Shown: one piece after another, positions 14,980 through 21,821 of the stretch
Layout: the number at the start of each line of letters is the position of its first letter
Numbering within the stretch: the stretch's first letter is position 1
Virus record (IMG/VR): IMGVR_UViG_3300008267_006907
Location: 1-25,492 of that record
DNA from: a virus
Direction: 5' to 3' (one strand)
DNA length: 25,492 nt
Translations under genes and position numbers: made by a program
The notes under the pieces: generated by a model
What the model was told of the DNA's origin: nothing
What the model saw: only the letters and a program-made list of their open reading frames with translations
The model's database searches: none

Positions 14980-15198
14980 ATGAATATAGACAATAGATAC
15001 ATAATCAAGGGTATTGACATTACTAAAAGAGAAAACGGATATAGAGTATTTACTATCCCAACTCAACACTTTGAAATAACTAGTTTGGATGAATTAACCA
15101 ACGAGAGATTTGAACAAGAAATTAAGAGACAGGAGAAGTATGAAAAAGATAGTTCTGAATTGTTTAGATTATTTTACGAAGAAACATTAAACGTATAA
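14980..15198 (+). CDS. Unknown 72-aa protein ending in the repeat-coded TLNV
   Basis: I do not recognise this small charged protein (MNIDNRYIIKGIDITKRENGYRVFTIPTQHFEITSL and onward). It has an apparent beta-rich N-terminus and a helical, Glu/Lys-rich C-terminus. The last four residues, TLNV, come from repeat copy 3, so the true protein may have been extended or re-terminated by the repeat. It starts three bases after repeat copy 2. No membrane segment and no cysteines. Confidence 0.6.
   Translation: MNIDNRYIIKGIDITKRENGYRVFTIPTQHFEITSLDELTNERFEQEIKRQEKYEKDSSELFRLFYEETLNV
15182..15198 (+). repeat. 17-bp direct repeat, copy 3, at the end of the 72-aa gene
   Basis: AAACATTAAACGTATAA, in frame with the 72-aa ORF as TLNV-stop. 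The next ORF's ATG begins one base later at 15200. Confidence 0.9.
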
Positions 15199-15199
15199 T

Positions 15200-15370
15200 A
15201 TGAGATTATTCAAGATACTTGTAAGACGTAAATCAGGAGAGGACGCCGGATACAAGTACGCTATGTCAGATAATATACTAGAAGCAAAACGATTACTAAA
15301 ATATAATTTTGGATGGATAGGTAGTTTTGGTAGTTGGGATGAGATTGAATACATTAAAAAAGATATATAA
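15200..15370 (+). CDS. Unknown 56-aa protein
   Basis: This short ORF starts one base after repeat copy 3. Its product has a basic N-terminus (MRLFKILVRRKSGED), then YKYAMSDNILEAKRLL and a Gly/Phe/Trp-rich end (FGWIGSFGSWDEIEYI). It has no recognised family. Its start, tight spacing to both neighbours (1 base each side) and normal codon use support it as a real gene; a minus-strand ORF over the same bases is less plausible. Confidence 0.55.
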   Translation: MRLFKILVRRKSGEDAGYKYAMSDNILEAKRLLKYNFGWIGSFGSWDEIEYIKKDI

Positions 15371-15371
15371 C

Positions 15372-15467
15372 ATGGAACAAGTAGCAGGTATAGCAATCCT
15401 ATTCTTATTTGGAGTATGCATCTACGGATTAATAGACGTAGCAAGACAAATATCAAAACTCAAATAA
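15372..15467 (+). CDS. 31-aa single-span membrane peptide
   Basis: This tiny ORF encodes a hydrophobic helix (VAGIAILFLFGVCIYGLIDVA) followed by a short basic tail (RQISKLK). The predicted topology is N-out, C-in. It starts one base after the preceding stop and ends directly against the next ATG (TAAATG), which supports translation. Very small phage membrane peptides of this type are common and usually uncharacterised. Confidence 0.5.
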   Translation: MEQVAGIAILFLFGVCIYGLIDVARQISKLK

Positions 15468-15710
15468 ATGACACCAGAACAATTTGAAAGCTGGCACGTG
15501 GTAGCAGCCGATAAAGAATGCTTTGTACTAGCTACTGACCAAGTAGATTCAAGATGGTTCGAGCTCAGCTACTGCACACCCACCCAACGTCTACAGATCC
15601 TAAAAGCACACCAGCATCCGGTTGGAGGCAAGATAAGATCAACTATCTACGACGGCAAGTGTCCTGACATAGAAACATTCAAACACCTTTCAAAATTATT
15701 AGAGATATGA
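15468..15710 (+). CDS. Unknown 80-aa protein
   Basis: This soluble small protein (MTPEQFESWHVVAADKECFVLATDQVDSRWFELSYC and onward) has three cysteines that are not in a recognisable metal motif. It has a Trp/Phe core and a C-terminal helix (DIETFKHLSKLLEI). I do not recognise a family. The start abuts the stop of the 31-aa membrane peptide. It is followed by 39 bases of noncoding sequence with no clear signal. Confidence 0.6.
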   Translation: MTPEQFESWHVVAADKECFVLATDQVDSRWFELSYCTPTQRLQILKAHQHPVGGKIRSTIYDGKCPDIETFKHLSKLLEI

Positions 15711-15749
15711 CGGAATAATCCCTCCGAGCAGCTCAAAAGCACCTAACGA

Positions 15750-15965
15750 ATGACAATAGAACTAAGCCAAGAAACAATCTACACCGGAGCAGTACTTGTA
15801 TTGATGGCTATACAAATCTGGCAGCACTATAAGATTACTAAGCTAGAAACTCAAACATTTCAAATCTGGAATCAGATCAGTATCTTAGTAGCATCTATTA
15901 GCGGTAAGCTTTTAGACCTGGATAAAAAGATTGACGATAGAGTTGGAAAATCGACTAAAGATTAA
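15750..15965 (+). CDS. Small membrane-anchored protein with coiled-coil-like tail
   Basis: This 71-aa protein has one predicted N-terminal membrane helix (YTGAVLVLMAIQIW, about 11-24). An amphipathic helical segment follows (YKITKLETQTFQIWNQISILVASISGKLLDLDKKIDDRV). This anchor-plus-coil layout is seen in phage inner-membrane accessory proteins such as spanin or lysis-control components. No lysis genes are nearby, so no function is assigned. Its 3' end contains the folE promoter. Confidence 0.6.
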   Translation: MTIELSQETIYTGAVLVLMAIQIWQHYKITKLETQTFQIWNQISILVASISGKLLDLDKKIDDRVGKSTKD

Positions 15966-15973
15966 TATATTAT
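15943..15973 (+). promoter_or_regulatory. Promoter TTG-N20-TATATTAT before folE
   Basis: TTG at 15943-15945, 20 bases, TATATTAT at 15966-15973, ATG 4 bases later at 15978. The -7 element is less perfect than TATCTTTA, but the spacing is identical to other sites. Confidence 0.52.
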
Positions 15974-15977
15974 CGCT

Positions 15978-16691
15978 ATGAATAGAGACAAACACATAAA
16001 AATTGAAGACCTGGAATTAGCAGCTCCCGGTCATGCTAATGGCATTTCAACACAGCTCGCTGCTAAAGTAGACTACCATAAGATGGAAATCTCTCTAACT
16101 CCGGATGAGAAGTTTGCAATCATTGAAAAAGCTGCCGAGCATTTCGGTAATTTCTTAACTGCACTCGGAGTGGATTGGAGAAATGATCCTAATAGCTCGA
16201 ATACACCTCGCCGTGTTGCTAAAGCTTACGTAAATGATCTATGGAGAGGACGTTATGAATGTTTAGATTCTGTGATATCCTTCCCTTCTGACGGGTATAC
16301 AGGACTGGTATTCGAAGGTAATATCCCTGTCGTCTCCATGTGCTCACACCATCACCAGCAAATATCTGGCAGAGTACATATCGCTTATATTCCCACAGCG
16401 GAAGGTAGGGTGATTGGATTATCGAAGCTTAATCGTATTGTAGAGCATTTCGGTAGAAGAGGTGCAATTCAAGAGCAGTTAACCGTAGCTATTCACAATG
16501 CAGTAAATAAGATCTGTGAAGGTAATCAAGGTGTGGCTGTAATGATTGAAGCAGGTCATAGCTGTGTATCTTGTAGAGGAGTTAAGCATCAAGGTGCTAG
16601 TATGATTACCTCTAAGCTAACTGGTGCATTTATGGAAGAAGATGCTTGTAGGAATGAGTTTTACGAGTTTGTAAAAAATAGTAAGAAGTAA
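15978..16691 (+). CDS. folE: GTP cyclohydrolase I
   Basis: FolE converts GTP to dihydroneopterin triphosphate, the entry step to folates and to preQ0. This 237-aa protein has the complete catalytic set: NTPRRVAKAY (75-84), VVSMCSHHHQQISGRVHIAYIP (118-139) with zinc ligands C122 and H125, IGLSKLNRIVEHFGRR (146-161), and the third zinc ligand in EAGHSCVSCRGVKHQGA (C196). Length is typical (E. coli 222 aa) with a small N-terminal extension. Here it most likely feeds the phage 7-deazaguanine pathway together with QueD, QueE and QueC. It is separated from that cluster by the HNH patch, which may have been inserted between them. It has its own promoter and a predicted leaderless start. Confidence 0.94.
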   Translation: MNRDKHIKIEDLELAAPGHANGISTQLAAKVDYHKMEISLTPDEKFAIIEKAAEHFGNFLTALGVDWRNDPNSSNTPRRVAKAYVNDLWRGRYECLDSVISFPSDGYTGLVFEGNIPVVSMCSHHHQQISGRVHIAYIPTAEGRVIGLSKLNRIVEHFGRRGAIQEQLTVAIHNAVNKICEGNQGVAVMIEAGHSCVSCRGVKHQGASMITSKLTGAFMEEDACRNEFYEFVKNSKK

Positions 16692-16692
16692 T

Positions 16693-17034
16693 ATGAAGGA
16701 CTTCGATCCTAAGAAACCATCCCAGGGCCTAGGCGATAGTATTGCTAAGGTAACTCATGCTCTAGGGATTGATAAGCTTGCTGATAAAGTTGCTAAAGCT
16801 TTAGGAGAAGAAGATTGTGGATGTGATAAGAGAAGAGAATTACTTAATGAGTTAATTCCATACAAGAAACCTACCCCGGACACTACCTACTTCTATAAAG
16901 CCTTAACAGATATTCAGGCAAATAATGGAGTTGAGTATAAAGCAGAAGAGATTATCTTTATAGATGAAGACCATGCTCTATATCCAGAGCTTGAGAAACT
17001 AATTCAAGAAGGAAAACTAAAACAACAGCAATGA
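16693..17034 (+). CDS. Unknown protein with GxGDxIAKxTxxxGI / CGC motif
   Basis: This 113-aa protein starts one base after folE. The N-terminal half, GLGDSIAKVTHALGIDKLADKV through EEDCGCDKRRELLNELIPY (about 12-57), is a motif I associate with small phage proteins of unknown function, with a tight CGC pair. The C-terminal half is acidic and ends with a Lys/Gln-rich tail. The cysteine pair could bind metal, but there is no second pair. It overlaps the next ORF by four bases. Confidence 0.68.
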   Translation: MKDFDPKKPSQGLGDSIAKVTHALGIDKLADKVAKALGEEDCGCDKRRELLNELIPYKKPTPDTTYFYKALTDIQANNGVEYKAEEIIFIDEDHALYPELEKLIQEGKLKQQQ

Positions 17035-17285
17035 CCACAGCCATGCAAGATCTACTCGATTGGGTAGTAGAGTATACTAAAGCTTACGGTATGATGCCTA
17101 CAGACTGGGATGTTAAGCAAAAAGCTAAGCATCTACTTAAGAAAGAAAAGGATCAAATGTATGCTTGCTTTCAAAACGGGTTTATTGAAGGTATTAGCCA
17201 GCAGTCTAAGCTAGACCGCAAGTATATAGACTTTGAAGATTATTTCACCAAAATATTTAACAACAATGCAACCAAAGGAAAGTAA
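17031..17285 (+). CDS. Unknown 84-aa protein
   Basis: This small charged, mostly helical protein includes MQDLLDWVVEYTKAYGMMPTDWDVKQKAKHLLKKEKDQMYACFQNG and QSKLDRKYIDFEDYFTKIF. It begins with ATG overlapping the previous TGA (ATGA), a strong sign of coupling. It has no recognised family, no membrane segment and a single Cys. Confidence 0.65.
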   Translation: MTTAMQDLLDWVVEYTKAYGMMPTDWDVKQKAKHLLKKEKDQMYACFQNGFIEGISQQSKLDRKYIDFEDYFTKIFNNNATKGK

Positions 17286-17436
17286 ATCAAACAGACACTT
17301 TACTATCAGTATCCTTAAATCAGGAGTAAGAGTATTTGCCGGTATTATATTAGCAACAAGCGGAATAGCAGCACTGAAACTAGTAGGGGTATTACTAGTA
17401 GTAGCTGAAATCCTTGGAATAGCAGAAGAACTTTAA
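17266..17436 (+). CDS. Small hydrophobic membrane protein
   Basis: This ORF encodes a 56-aa product from ATG 17266: a basic head (MQPKESKSNRHFTISILKSGVR) and then a long hydrophobic stretch (VFAGIILATSGIAALKLVGVLLVVAEILGIA) with one or two membrane passes. The longer ATG at 17233 was not chosen because it would overlap the upstream gene by 53 bases, whereas 17266 gives a 20-base overlap. It could be a membrane accessory protein; function unknown. Confidence 0.55.
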   Translation: MQPKESKSNRHFTISILKSGVRVFAGIILATSGIAALKLVGVLLVVAEILGIAEEL

Positions 17437-17455
17437 TCACACTAAATTATAAGTA

Positions 17456-17989
17456 ATGCTTAATGCACATCAAATTATTGACGAAGGCTTATTGAAGCTA
17501 GAATACACTAAAGGCAAACCAGCTCAAGTCGGCTACGACCTATCCCTCAAAAGTGTTAACCAAGTAGGAGACCCAAATCACCTATACAATCTTACCAACA
17601 TAACAGACTATACTATTGGTAAAGTACTAAAAGGAGAGACGAAACTAACCACTTATACTCCTGTAGATAGAATCAATCTAGACGGCGTTAACGGATGGTT
17701 ACTCTACCCAGGAGTTTACGACCTAACCTTCAATGAAGGATGTAAAATACCTGCTAATAGGGTTGGCTTCATAAAGCAGCGCTCTTCCCTTTACCGTAAT
17801 GGTGCGATCATCAATAGCCCGGTATTTGATCCCGGCTTCGAAACTGAGTTTATGGGATCACTTATGTACCTACACAACACACTCTTTATTGAGCAAGATG
17901 CTCGAGTAGCTCAGATCTACTTCCATGAATGCGAACCCGCAGAGCTTTACAACGGCCAATGGCAGGGCGATAAACAAAGACAGGCATAA
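17456..17989 (+). CDS. dcd: dCTP deaminase / dUTPase-family protein
   Basis: This 177-aa protein belongs to the dUTPase/Dcd fold. QVGYDLSLKSVNQVG (about 22-36), the R-S-S-L nucleotide-binding motif in VGFIKQRSSLYRNGAIINSPVFDPGFETEF (about 102-131), and a beta-rich end with ARVAQIYFHECEPAELYNGQW all match. Dcd converts dCTP to dUTP; dUTPase hydrolyses dUTP; both feed dTMP synthesis. The DPGFETEFMGSL block is closer to Dcd (usually DPGWEG) but is altered, so the exact activity is uncertain. Length is near E. coli Dcd (193 aa). It is followed immediately by the polymerase promoter. Confidence 0.8.
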   Translation: MLNAHQIIDEGLLKLEYTKGKPAQVGYDLSLKSVNQVGDPNHLYNLTNITDYTIGKVLKGETKLTTYTPVDRINLDGVNGWLLYPGVYDLTFNEGCKIPANRVGFIKQRSSLYRNGAIINSPVFDPGFETEFMGSLMYLHNTLFIEQDARVAQIYFHECEPAELYNGQWQGDKQRQA

Positions 17990-17990
17990 G

Positions 17991-18021
17991 TTGCTAATCT
18001 GAAGAAGTGTTCATATCTTTA
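17991..18021 (+). promoter_or_regulatory. Promoter TTG-N20-TATCTTTA before polA
   Basis: TTG at 17991-17993, 20 bases, TATCTTTA at 18014-18021, ATG at 18026. The 4-base gap implies transcription starting at or next to the start codon. Confidence 0.72.
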
Positions 18022-18025
18022 TTTT

Positions 18026-20338
18026 ATGCAAGTATCTAAAAGTTATGTAACAGTCAACGATGTTGACACTCTTAAGCAGTTAGTAAACCATATCAAAGAA
18101 AGCGACCTTATTGCCTTCGATACAGAGACCGATAGCTTGAACCCCCGTAAGGCGAGAGTTATCGGTTTTTCTGTGTGCGGTAAAGTAGGCGAGAGTTATT
18201 ACATGCCTACGATGGAGTTTAAAGAAGATGAGCTACAATCTTTGCAGATCAATACTACTGACTGCCAAGTTCTAGCTCTGAAGGTAATCAAGATGCTAAT
18301 AGATAAGAAGCTTATCATGCATAATGCTTCCTACGATACTCAAGTAGTCAAGAACTTCTACGATGTAGATCTATTACCATCACTACATGCTGATACCATG
18401 CTACTAGTTCATACAGTAATGGAAGAAGGGGCATTTGGTATTGGAGGTTCACCTTTTGGATTGAAGCAAATAGCTCAGTTAGTTCAAAAAGAGATTGGAT
18501 TGGATGTAGAGAAAGAGGCTAACGAAGAGCAGATAGAATTAAAAGAGAGTATTAAACGGAATGGAGGTAGTACTACTAAGGATAACTTTGAGATCTATAA
18601 AGCTGATTTAGATATACTAGCTAAGTACGGTGCTGCAGATACGGATTTAACTCTCCGCATTTATAGTTACTTTGTAGACCAGCTAGAGAGAGAAGGCTTG
18701 ACTAGGTTCTACTTCGAAGATGAAGTAATGCCGGTATACAAGGAAGTTACTATACCGATGGAGAGTTATGGAGTTAAGCTTGACCTGGCTCTTATTGAAG
18801 ATACGAAGATTAAAATTGAAGCTGATCTAGCTAAGTATGCTAAGATGGTTAAAGACGCGTTACTGGCAGATAAGAGAGTGAGAAGCTGGATTATTGATAT
18901 GGCTACTAAAGTCTATCCTCCGTCTACTAAAGGTAGCTTTGCACAGGAGTTAGTACGTCAAGCAGGTATAGAATTACCTAAATCAGAGAAGACTGGTAAG
19001 TTTACTCTTAACAAAGCTACTGTATTATCATTACCGGAGAGCCCTACAAAGCAATATCTGGTAACTGGTGATATTAGCGTGTTATCTCCAGAAGAGATCG
19101 CAAAGGTGAGTCTACGTCTATGGAAGCAAGATAACGATGGAGACTTCTTTAATATTCAGTCTAAGGACCAGTTAGGTAAGATTGCATTCGAGGTTATGAG
19201 AATTAAACCTCTATCCTCTACGACAAAAGGTAAGCCGCAGTTTGACGATGACCTAATTGAATCTATTTCAGGTAAACATCCGTGGGCAGAGAATCTACGC
19301 ATCTATAATAAGCTTGTTAAAGTTAAATCTGCGTATGTAGATCGCTTTTATGAGAATCACGAAGACGGCCGATACTACTTCTATTTTAAGCAGCACGGTA
19401 CAGTATCGGGTAGATATGGATCGGATCTACAGCAGCTACCCAAGCCTAAAGAAGATGGAGAAGCTGCACCTATTATCGTACACTACAATAACTTAGTAAG
19501 AGCATTCCTTATCGCAGAAGAGGGCAGGATGTTGATCGACTGTGACTACGAGTCTTTGGAACCGCATTGCTTTGCTTCGGTATCTGGTGATGAAGGTCTA
19601 AGAGAGATCTTTAATAAGAATCATGACTTCTACTCCACTGTTGCTATTAAGACTGAAAAACTAGAAGGAGTAAGCCCGGATAAAAAAGCACCTAACTTTC
19701 TTAAAAAAGTAGATCCGGTGAAGCGTAATAAAGCTAAGGCTTACTCTTTAGGTATTGCCTACGGCATGGAAGCTTTTGCATTAGCTAAGACTTTAGATAT
19801 ACCGCAAAAAGATGCTGAAGTCCTCGTACAGGGTTACTTAGACGGATTTCCAGGTTTGAAAGCGTGGAGAGAGAATTCTAGAAAGTTTGTTAAGGAGAAT
19901 GGCTATATCAAAAATAAAGTAGGCCGTATCAGGCATTTACCTAAGGTAAGAGCTATCTACAGCAGAATGCAAGATAGACTCCTTGATTGGAAGTTCAGAA
20001 AAGAACTAGAAGGTCAATACGGTAAAGAGCAAGTTATGAATCTATACAGAGACTACCGTAACGGATTAAATAACTGCCTAAACTACCAACTCCAATCTCT
20101 AGCAGCGGCGGTTGTGAATAGAGCAGCTGTAGCTATTAATAGAGAACTAAAGAAGAGAGGTATTGACGGGATCGTTCAAGCGCAGGTGCATGACCAGTTA
20201 GTAATCAATGTACCGGAAAATACAGCAGAGGAATGCATGAAATTTGTTCAAGAACTCATGGAAACTACAACAATCCTTGAAGGAGTAACGCTAAAAGCAC
20301 CGCCTGCACTATCTAAAAACTTCCGGGATGGTCATTGA
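18026..20338 (+). CDS. polA: Family-A DNA polymerase with 3'-5' exonuclease
   Basis: This 770-aa replicative polymerase has an N-terminal 3'-5' proofreading domain: Exo I FDTETDSL with D32/E34, Exo II IMHNASYDTQ (97-106), Exo III YGAADTDLTL (201-210). The polymerase domain follows: TVSGRYGSDLQQLP (459-472), motif A IDCDYESLEPH with D507 and E512, motif B KRNKAKAYSLGIAYG with K571 and Y579, and motif C VHDQL with D723. There is no 5'-3' exonuclease domain; the separate FEN gene at 2341 can supply it. Two deviations stand out. The motif B position equal to Phe762 of E. coli Pol I is Leu575, and the usual HDE of motif C is HDQ. It has its own promoter and a predicted leaderless start. Confidence 0.95.
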   Translation: MQVSKSYVTVNDVDTLKQLVNHIKESDLIAFDTETDSLNPRKARVIGFSVCGKVGESYYMPTMEFKEDELQSLQINTTDCQVLALKVIKMLIDKKLIMHNASYDTQVVKNFYDVDLLPSLHADTMLLVHTVMEEGAFGIGGSPFGLKQIAQLVQKEIGLDVEKEANEEQIELKESIKRNGGSTTKDNFEIYKADLDILAKYGAADTDLTLRIYSYFVDQLEREGLTRFYFEDEVMPVYKEVTIPMESYGVKLDLALIEDTKIKIEADLAKYAKMVKDALLADKRVRSWIIDMATKVYPPSTKGSFAQELVRQAGIELPKSEKTGKFTLNKATVLSLPESPTKQYLVTGDISVLSPEEIAKVSLRLWKQDNDGDFFNIQSKDQLGKIAFEVMRIKPLSSTTKGKPQFDDDLIESISGKHPWAENLRIYNKLVKVKSAYVDRFYENHEDGRYYFYFKQHGTVSGRYGSDLQQLPKPKEDGEAAPIIVHYNNLVRAFLIAEEGRMLIDCDYESLEPHCFASVSGDEGLREIFNKNHDFYSTVAIKTEKLEGVSPDKKAPNFLKKVDPVKRNKAKAYSLGIAYGMEAFALAKTLDIPQKDAEVLVQGYLDGFPGLKAWRENSRKFVKENGYIKNKVGRIRHLPKVRAIYSRMQDRLLDWKFRKELEGQYGKEQVMNLYRDYRNGLNNCLNYQLQSLAAAVVNRAAVAINRELKKRGIDGIVQAQVHDQLVINVPENTAEECMKFVQELMETTTILEGVTLKAPPALSKNFRDGH

Positions 20339-20386
20339 TTTATAACATAGATATCCTATTTATTAGCAGATTAATTTTAGTACTGA

Positions 20387-20992
20387 ATGAATACTGAACT
20401 GTTAAAAGCATTAGGAGTTATCGTTGGCGGTATCGTAGCTACAATAACACCCTATATTGTAACTTGGATTAAAAAGAAGCTATATAGTGGAGAAGAAGCT
20501 AAATCTTTTCTACACAATACCGAGTATAGAGCTAAAATTAACGAAGTTCTTGTAGAAATTCGCACAATTGTAGGTGCGAATCGGGTAGCCATCGTAGAAT
20601 ACCACAATGGAAACGCAGCTATTAACGGTCTCCCCTTTAATTACGCATCAATGACTTACGAAAAAGATGACCTAACTACTCGTGAGATGATGATGGATTT
20701 TCAGAAAGTACCTATAAGTCCGACCTGCGAACTACTCTTAGATGTACATAATTCAGAACAAGGTTACGTTAGAGTAGCGTCAGACTATAAACATAAAGAT
20801 GTTGTAGAGTTTAATAAGTATTACGGAGTTGAGACAGCTTATATCTTTAGAATAGGCGATCATATTAAATACGGTACCCTTCAAGTTATGTGGATAAACG
20901 AAGATGTAACTCTAGAGCATGAAGAGCTTCAAGAGCTCCACTACAAGGTGATGTACGTTAATGAATTAATGAATAAAATGAAAAAGCACTAA
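20387..20992 (+). CDS. Membrane-anchored protein with GAF-like domain, unknown role
   Basis: This 201-aa protein begins with a membrane helix (LLKALGVIVGGIVATITPYIVTWI, about 5-28) and a basic stop-transfer (KKKL). The rest is soluble. AKINEVLVEIRTIVGANRVAIVEYHNGNAAINGLPFNYASMTYE (about 49-92), an internal segment with repeated Tyr, and YGTLQVMWINEDVTLEHEELQELHY near the end suggest a GAF/PAS-like sensory fold. It would lie on the cytoplasmic face. It follows polA by 48 bases, which include a weak promoter-like TTG-N19-TATTTATT (20335-20364). No ligand can be deduced. Confidence 0.6.
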   Translation: MNTELLKALGVIVGGIVATITPYIVTWIKKKLYSGEEAKSFLHNTEYRAKINEVLVEIRTIVGANRVAIVEYHNGNAAINGLPFNYASMTYEKDDLTTREMMMDFQKVPISPTCELLLDVHNSEQGYVRVASDYKHKDVVEFNKYYGVETAYIFRIGDHIKYGTLQVMWINEDVTLEHEELQELHYKVMYVNELMNKMKKH

Positions 20993-21059
20993 AAAGAGGT
21001 GTTTTGCTGAATCTAGATATATTTATATTAAATAAAGAGATACTTGACGGGTCTTAGTT

Positions 21060-21090
21060 TTGAAATCAATTATTTAACCGCTTACCTTAG
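21060..21090 (+). promoter_or_regulatory. Promoter TTG-N20-TACCTTAG before the hsp20 gene
   Basis: TTG at 21060-21062, 20 bases, TACCTTAG at 21083-21090. The ATG is 27 bases further on, so this transcript has a real leader, in contrast to most others here. The leader contains an AGGAGG. Confidence 0.58.
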
Positions 21091-21105
21091 GGGAGCATAA
21101 AACAC

Positions 21106-21111
21106 AGGAGG
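21106..21111 (+). promoter_or_regulatory. Strong Shine-Dalgarno AGGAGG before hsp20
   Basis: AGGAGG ends six bases before ATG 21118, an optimal consensus RBS. Most other genes here have A-rich leaders or none, so this is an exception and fixes the hsp20 start. Confidence 0.8.
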
Positions 21112-21117
21112 TTTAAC

Positions 21118-21528
21118 ATGACTTATCTAAAAGAATGGGCAATAGACCCTTTTGACATCGTTTGGAAAAACTTTATGAATTCCAATTCGAACTACAACAC
21201 AATCCAAGAGAAAATTAATTATCCCGTAGACATCTACGAAACAGAACAGGGGTTACGATTCGAACTCGCAGTCGTTGGACTAGACAAAGAAGATCTAGAC
21301 ATTCTAGTAGAAACCGACACATTACGCATCACTTACGACAGACAGGCAGAAAATTCAGAGCGTACCTACATTACTAAAGGTATTGCTCGCCGCTCTTTTG
21401 ATCTTGCATGGAAGATTGCATCTAAGTACGACCTTGCTAAACTATCAGCTAAGATGGATAAAGGTTTGCTTATTATAGATGTTCCATACGCTGAATCTAA
21501 AGCACCGAAGAAAATCGCAATTAAGTAG
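21118..21528 (+). CDS. Small heat-shock protein (Hsp20 / alpha-crystallin family)
   Basis: This 136-aa protein has an alpha-crystallin domain: INYPVDIYETEQGLRFELAVVGLDKEDLDILVETDTLRI (about 33-71), then ARRSFDLAWKI and the family signature AKMDKGLLIIDVPYAE near the end, equal to the usual A-x-x-x-x-G-x-L motif. Such proteins hold unfolding polypeptides and form oligomers. The N-terminal arm is short, and the C-terminal KKIAIK could be the I-x-I oligomerisation motif (IAI). It stands at the head of a chaperone group with groES and groEL, and has an unusually strong promoter-leader-SD arrangement. Confidence 0.88.
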   Translation: MTYLKEWAIDPFDIVWKNFMNSNSNYNTIQEKINYPVDIYETEQGLRFELAVVGLDKEDLDILVETDTLRITYDRQAENSERTYITKGIARRSFDLAWKIASKYDLAKLSAKMDKGLLIIDVPYAESKAPKKIAIK

Positions 21529-21568
21529 TTACGTGGAAAAAGACCTGTCAAAGTATCCACAATAAAAG

Positions 21569-21599
21569 TTGGAAGGTAATTAAAATCTAGTTATATTAA
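21569..21599 (+). promoter_or_regulatory. Promoter TTG-N20-TATATTAA before the 69-aa gene and groES-groEL
   Basis: TTG at 21569-21571, 20 bases, TATATTAA at 21592-21599, ATG at 21603 three bases later. It probably serves the 69-aa ORF, groES and groEL as one transcript. A weak GTGGA...TCCAC stem lies upstream (about 21533-21560). Confidence 0.52.
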
Positions 21600-21602
21600 C
21601 GT

Positions 21603-21812
21603 ATGTTTAAAAATCAGTTTTTAACTTTTCAAGACAAACTCTATATTGTCAAAAGAATACTCAAAGAAGAGTTTAATCCTAACGTACAAACCTGGAAAGA
21701 TCATCTCGGAGCAGATTTAGTTCTGCGCAAAGATGGACTACTCTACTTTGTAGAATCAGTACCTGATGTTGAAATCTTACCTGACGACGAATCATTAACC
21801 GAAGTAAAATAA
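21603..21812 (+). CDS. Unknown 69-aa protein preceding groES
   Basis: This small acidic protein (MFKNQFLTFQDKLYIVKRILKEEFNPNVQTWKDHLGADLVLRKDGLLYFVESVPDVEILPDDE...) has a mixed alpha/beta look and no recognised domain. It lies nine bases before groES and shares its promoter. Position suggests a chaperone-operon accessory, but nothing in the sequence proves it. Confidence 0.62.
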   Translation: MFKNQFLTFQDKLYIVKRILKEEFNPNVQTWKDHLGADLVLRKDGLLYFVESVPDVEILPDDESLTEVK

Positions 21813-21821
21813 AAAACAACT

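Noticed and set aside
15187-15456. Minus-strand ORF of 89 aa over the two small plus-strand ORFs
   Set aside because: All supported genes are on the plus strand, and the plus-strand ORFs are closely packed with start-stop contacts.
17233-17436. Longer start (ATG 17233) for the small membrane protein
   Set aside because: It would overlap the upstream gene by 53 bases; ATG 17266 gives a 20-base overlap and a natural basic N-terminus.
20335-20364. TTG-N19-TATTTATT as a promoter before the GAF-like gene
   Set aside because: Spacing is 19 rather than 20 and the -7 box is poor, so it is noted only as weak.
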